Positions 60,765-64,000 of a stretch of 64,000 bases of DNA are shown one piece after another (within the stretch, counting starts at the first letter, position 1; every line of letters starts with the position of its first letter). A model generated the notes under the pieces. The model had not been told where the DNA came from, ran no database searches, and saw only the letters and a list, made by a program, of their open reading frames with translations. The stretch comes from Moritella sp. Urea-trap-13 (GTDB taxonomy: Bacteria; Pseudomonadota; Gammaproteobacteria; Enterobacterales; Moritellaceae). A program made the translations under genes and the position numbers. The DNA lies in assembly GCF_002836355.1 (NCBI RefSeq), contig NZ_PJCA01000031.1:930001-994000 (forward strand), read 5' to 3'.

Positions 60765-60857
60765 TTTCTGCTCCCTAGTTCAACGAAACGAATCGTGAGA
60801 TGGCCGCAGCTGCAATCATGTTGATCTCATCATGAACAATACGGGCTTAATTACATA

Positions 60858-61394
60858 TCATGTATTAAGTTTAGTGAATATATATTCCCTACGCTTAATA
60901 TATGATGGTCTGGGCTCGAGCTCAGAACAATATAATACAAATCCAGTCACTGATAACTCAGTTGACACACGTTTTCCCTTTTCTAATAGTAAATCAATCA
61001 AGGCCTCACTCGGTCTATTAATGCGCGCGAGTGTAATATGTGGCACGAATTTACGTTCCTCTACTTTTATTCCGCGATGCAGCAATACCCTAGAGATGAG
61101 TTGATGAAGCTCAGTAAGTGCCTCGGTTTGCATTACACTAGTAACGAAAATGACCTTAGCGCCACGAGATTTGAAAAATTGACAACCAGTCAGCATCAAG
61201 TTGAACGGTTTAACATTTACAGATATTAATTCGAGCTCAATAGCTGACGCCTCTGCCTCAGTGACGTTACCGATAAATCTCAGTGTTATGTGTTTTACAG
61301 TCTGAACAGGGATCTGCTCTGTCTTAGAAAAAAGCTTATTCAACTCATGACCGACATCACTCGAGACTTCTATCGCAGTAAATAATCTTGGCAT
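60858..61394 (-). CDS. thpR: RNA 2',3'-cyclic phosphodiesterase (ThpR/LigT)
   Basis: 178 residues from MPRLFTAIEVS (ATG at 61394, GGAGGG upstream). Two HxT(S) motifs: HITLRFIG (about 39) and HITLARIN (about 127), the catalytic pair of the 2H phosphoesterases. Opens cyclic RNA ends. A heptanucleotide repeat lies directly before the ribosome site. Confidence 0.9.
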   Translation of the reverse strand: MPRLFTAIEVSSDVGHELNKLFSKTEQIPVQTVKHITLRFIGNVTEAEASAIELELISVNVKPFNLMLTGCQFFKSRGAKVIFVTSVMQTEALTELHQLISRVLLHRGIKVEERKFVPHITLARINRPSEALIDLLLEKGKRVSTELSVTGFVLYCSELEPRPSYIKRREYIFTKLNT

Positions 61395-61403
61395 ATTTCC
61401 CTC

Positions 61404-61445
61404 CACATAGCACATAGCACATAGCACATAGCACATAGCACATAG
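61404..61445 (-). repeat. Heptanucleotide repeat (CACATAG)x6
   Basis: Six perfect units, next to the thpR ribosome site (GTGGAGGG). The repeat reads open in frame with thpR at six copies, but the natural start is downstream. Confidence 0.9.
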
Positions 61446-61637
61446 CGTTATCATTAGACTCACAATTAACAAGGAGCTTATCTATTAATTATAACTGACT
61501 GTCTGTTTTCATCTCGAAAGCGCATTTCTAAATACACCTGAAAGCATTTAATGATAAGCTCTCTTCATTCCAGCATCATAAAGTTCTAATCTACCTCGAT
61601 GAACTTTAATGAGATTCACTTTAATGAGATGAACTAT

Positions 61638-61976
61638 ATGACAGAATTACAAATAACAGACATCAAAATTGGCGAAGGTAAAGAAGCCGTGAAAGGTGCT
61701 TTGATCATGACGCAATACCGTGGATTTTTAAATGACGGTACCCAATTTGATTCGTCTTACGACAAAGGTAAACCGTTTCAATGTGTGATTGGTACTGGCC
61801 GTGTTATTAAAGGTTGGGATCAAGGTATTATGGGTATGAAAGTGGGCGGTAAACGTAAACTGTTCGTACCATCAGAGTTGGCTTATGGCGAACGTCAAAT
61901 GGGGTCGGTGATCCCTGCCCATTCAGACTTAAGTTTTGAAATTGAATTACTTGAAGTACTAACTCGCGACGACTAA
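61638..61976 (+). CDS. FKBP-type peptidyl-prolyl isomerase
   Basis: About 112 residues from MTELQITDIKIGEG (in-frame ATGs at 61599 and 61629 possible). FKBP core: YRGFLNDGTQFDSSYDKGKPFQCVIGTGRVIKGWDQGIMGMKVGGKRKLFVPSELAYGERQMG...LSFEIELLEV, with the aromatic pocket residues kept. Single domain, cytosolic. Confidence 0.9.
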   Translation: MTELQITDIKIGEGKEAVKGALIMTQYRGFLNDGTQFDSSYDKGKPFQCVIGTGRVIKGWDQGIMGMKVGGKRKLFVPSELAYGERQMGSVIPAHSDLSFEIELLEVLTRDD

Positions 61977-61984
61977 TACAAAAA

Positions 61985-62024
61985 AAGACATTCATACCGA
62001 TAAATATATCGTGATGAATGTCTT
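61985..62024 (+). terminator. Terminator after the FKBP gene
   Basis: AAGACATTCAT and ATGAATGTCTT, an 11-bp stem with an inner CGATA/TATCG pair. Confidence 0.7.
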
Positions 62025-62118
62025 CATATAATCAGTAATTATCACCCTTGTATTGCACACTACATCACTACGTCGCGACATTAATTAATAGCATTAAGCA
62101 TCATCTATCCCAGCGCAG

Positions 62119-63312
62119 TTAACTCACCGGTAATAACTTCTTCAACAAGCTCTCACATTGTGCTGTGTTCATCAACTTCGGCACAGGGTACTCACAATAC
62201 GCTTCTCTGACTGCGCGTTTAGCCAGTGCCGCAATGTCCTGCTGTTTAAGCTCAGGGAAATCAGCTTGAATATTCAAAGTTTTGTTCAAGACTTTCACAC
62301 CCGCAACAAACTTATGCGCCGCTGCAACTTGCGAGTCGTCACTGGTCGCTAGCCCTGCCGCGATAGCCAATTCAGCATAACGACATAATGCGTTTTCAAA
62401 CGAGAATTCCAGTACATGCGGTAAGATAACCGCATTAGCCAGACCATGGGGTATATGATAATAACCGCCCATTTGATGGGCAATAGCATGCACATAACCA
62501 ATCGATGCTCGGGTAAACGCCACACCAGCATTAAAGCTGGCAATTGACATTTGACGTCGTGCTTCGATATTACTGCCATCTGCATAGGCGATTGGTAGAT
62601 TAGCGAAAATACGTTTTACCGCATCATAACCATAGGCTTTAGTTTGCTCAGAGGCATGACAACCAATATAAGACTCAACTGCGTGGGTTAACGCATCGAT
62701 ACCCGTTTCAGCGGTGATCTTAACCGGCAGTCCGAGCATTAATAGCGGATCAAGGATCGCCACAGCAGGCACTAAACTTGGATCCACAATAGTAAATTTT
62801 TGCTTTTTATCTGGGTCTGTCACCACAGCAACAACAGTCGCTTCTGAGCCTGTACCTGCAGTCGTCGGAATAGCAATAAATGGCGGCAGTGCTTTACGCA
62901 CACGTAACATACCAACTAGTTTTCTGGCATCGACATTTTTCACCGCAGCAGCAGCTATCGCTTTGGCGCAATCCATTGGTGAACCGCCACCTAAGGCAAT
63001 TACACTGTCACAACCCTGTTGTTTGTACTCTTGCAAGCCATTCGCAATCAATTGTAAGGTTGGATCGGGTGTCACTTGGTCAAACAGTGCATAGTTAATA
63101 TTGGCCGCATCCAAGACATCCGTTAAGTGTTTGGCGATACCTAACTTCACTAACATCGCATCTGTTACGATCAGTGGTTTAATACCACCGAGCTCTGTTA
63201 ACGCCTGCGCCGTTTGGGTAATAGCACCCTCGCCTTCAATCAGCTTAGGTAATGGGATTGGCACCAGTTTATTTGCTTGTTCGCGAATTTTTATAACAGT
63301 TTGATGCAACAT
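62119..63312 (-). CDS. Iron-containing alcohol dehydrogenase
   Basis: 397 residues, group III. GGGSPMDCAKAIA (NAD binding, about 98-110), IPTTAGTGSEAT, and metal ligands in GIDALTHAVESY (Asp, His), HAIAHQMGGYYHIPHG (His pairs). Substrate unclear (medium-chain alcohols or aldehydes). Downstream of a MATE gene on the same strand, with a 143-bp gap. Confidence 0.9.
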   Translation of the reverse strand: MLHQTVIKIREQANKLVPIPLPKLIEGEGAITQTAQALTELGGIKPLIVTDAMLVKLGIAKHLTDVLDAANINYALFDQVTPDPTLQLIANGLQEYKQQGCDSVIALGGGSPMDCAKAIAAAAVKNVDARKLVGMLRVRKALPPFIAIPTTAGTGSEATVVAVVTDPDKKQKFTIVDPSLVPAVAILDPLLMLGLPVKITAETGIDALTHAVESYIGCHASEQTKAYGYDAVKRIFANLPIAYADGSNIEARRQMSIASFNAGVAFTRASIGYVHAIAHQMGGYYHIPHGLANAVILPHVLEFSFENALCRYAELAIAAGLATSDDSQVAAAHKFVAGVKVLNKTLNIQADFPELKQQDIAALAKRAVREAYCEYPVPKLMNTAQCESLLKKLLPVS

Positions 63313-63455
63313 AAATTTTCCATTTTAATTAATACGTCATGCGAAGTAACACGATAGTTTACAGCAGTTGATTAAAGTTATTACCCTAATTCAGCTCGAT
63401 AACCGCTTTTAATGACTTCGCTTTAAACAGGTCTAATTTATAGTATACATACTTA

Positions 63456-64000
63456 CTATTTTGCTTTGTTATCATTATCCGCCAACAATAGATTACAACC
63501 TTTACTGTCATATTCTTCGCTGTACATAGCCAACTGTGAGCATCCTGAGGATAACGGGTTAACCATCGATGTCGTTGTCACTTCTGTCAGTTTATCTGCA
63601 AATTCTTGATCGCGGTCGGTCTTACCTTCTTTTTGTTTGATTAACTTAAATGCCAGCAGGATAGAAGCAATACCGAAGAATACCGAGCCTAGCGCTTGGC
63701 CGATTAAGATACCTTTTACCCCAGCAAGTTCGGCACCGACAAGCACAAATGGGATAGTACCCAATGTCGCTTTACCCATGTTAAACCAGGTTGAGTATTT
63801 CGGTTTCCCGAGGTTGTTAAAGCTGGCGTTAGCAATAAACATCATGCCATTAAAAATAAACGTCAGCGCTAATAAACGGCAGAACAAGGTCACCACTTCA
63901 ACCGCATCACCAGTCAGGTTAAAACCACTGATCAAGTAATCTTCAATTAAAAATAAAATTAAAGAAACCATCACCACATAACCGGTACAGAACCAGAGTG
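63456..64000 (-). CDS. MATE-family efflux transporter, C-terminal part (runs off the window)
   Basis: The frame is open to the right edge (…LWFCTGYVMVSLILF), so the start is outside. Visible: four hydrophobic segments, including VEVVTLFCRLLALTFIFNGMMFIANASFNNLGKPKYSTWFNMGKATLG, a C-terminal MatE signature, and a polar tail of about 65 residues. Inner-membrane Na+/H+-drug antiporter by family. Confidence 0.8.
   Translation of the reverse strand, partial: LWFCTGYVVMVSLILFLIEDYLISGFNLTGDAVEVVTLFCRLLALTFIFNGMMFIANASFNNLGKPKYSTWFNMGKATLGTIPFVLVGAELAGVKGILIGQALGSVFFGIASILLAFKLIKQKEGKTDRDQEFADKLTEVTTTSMVNPLSSGCSQLAMYSEEYDSKGCNLLLADNDNKAK

Overview
The window looks like a chromosome segment from an AT-rich marine gammaproteobacterium. 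The housekeeping genes at the right end (murQ, hspQ, thpR, FKBP, phoA-type phosphatase, ExeM-type nuclease) resemble those of the Moritella / Shewanella / Vibrio group. Species cannot be fixed from sequence alone; Moritella-like is my best guess.

Layout. (1) 1-13,250: accessory DNA. After a YdeI-family gene, a GC-richer selO and a DEAD-box helicase comes a run of small, mostly unrelated genes, all on the minus strand. They are separated by attC-like sites (left end TAACAA, right end GCGTTAT or GCGTTAGC), so this is a gene-cassette array. No integron integrase lies in the window, so here it is a cluster of attC sites lacking the integrase. Three copies and several fragments of an internally deleted element (start of a tyrosine recombinase joined to the end of an IS91-type transposase) sit between cassettes. 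(2) 13,495-52,765: a complete-looking P2-like prophage of the K139/HP1 type, bounded by a 19-bp direct repeat. Tail, head and lysis genes run on the minus strand (13.6-31.6 kb). Terminase ATPase, portal and holin run on the plus strand (31.7-35.4 kb). An ogr-like activator, the HUH replication initiator, early genes, cox, the cI repressor and the integrase follow. (3) 52,797-64,000: ordinary chromosome: SDR/TetR pair, Pho-box alkaline phosphatase, PAS-GGDEF cyclase, secreted nuclease, murQ, hspQ, thpR, FKBP, Fe-ADH and the 3' end of a MATE transporter.

The most interesting parts are cargo. The prophage carries gene cassettes with their own attC-like sites at two positions: a three-gene DUF488-DUF488-dual-OB operon after the holin genes, and a set between cI and int. 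The second set includes a HEPN protein, a DUF3800 protein, a DUF3775-like protein and a six-fold 14-residue Cys-containing repeat protein. A RelA/SpoT-domain protein with a coiled-coil tail sits where P2 carries tin/old. I read these as candidate anti-phage or superinfection genes. That is inference from family and position, not shown by the sequence.

Regulatory details: a textbook -1 frameshift signal (A AAA AAC TAA) joins the tail chaperone to a DUF6890-like ORF. The phage attachment core overlaps one of two matching 21-bp palindromes in front of the SDR-TetR operon. A perfect 13-bp inverted repeat lies between the divergent late operons. An inverted repeat lies between cox and cI. A Pho box precedes the alkaline phosphatase.
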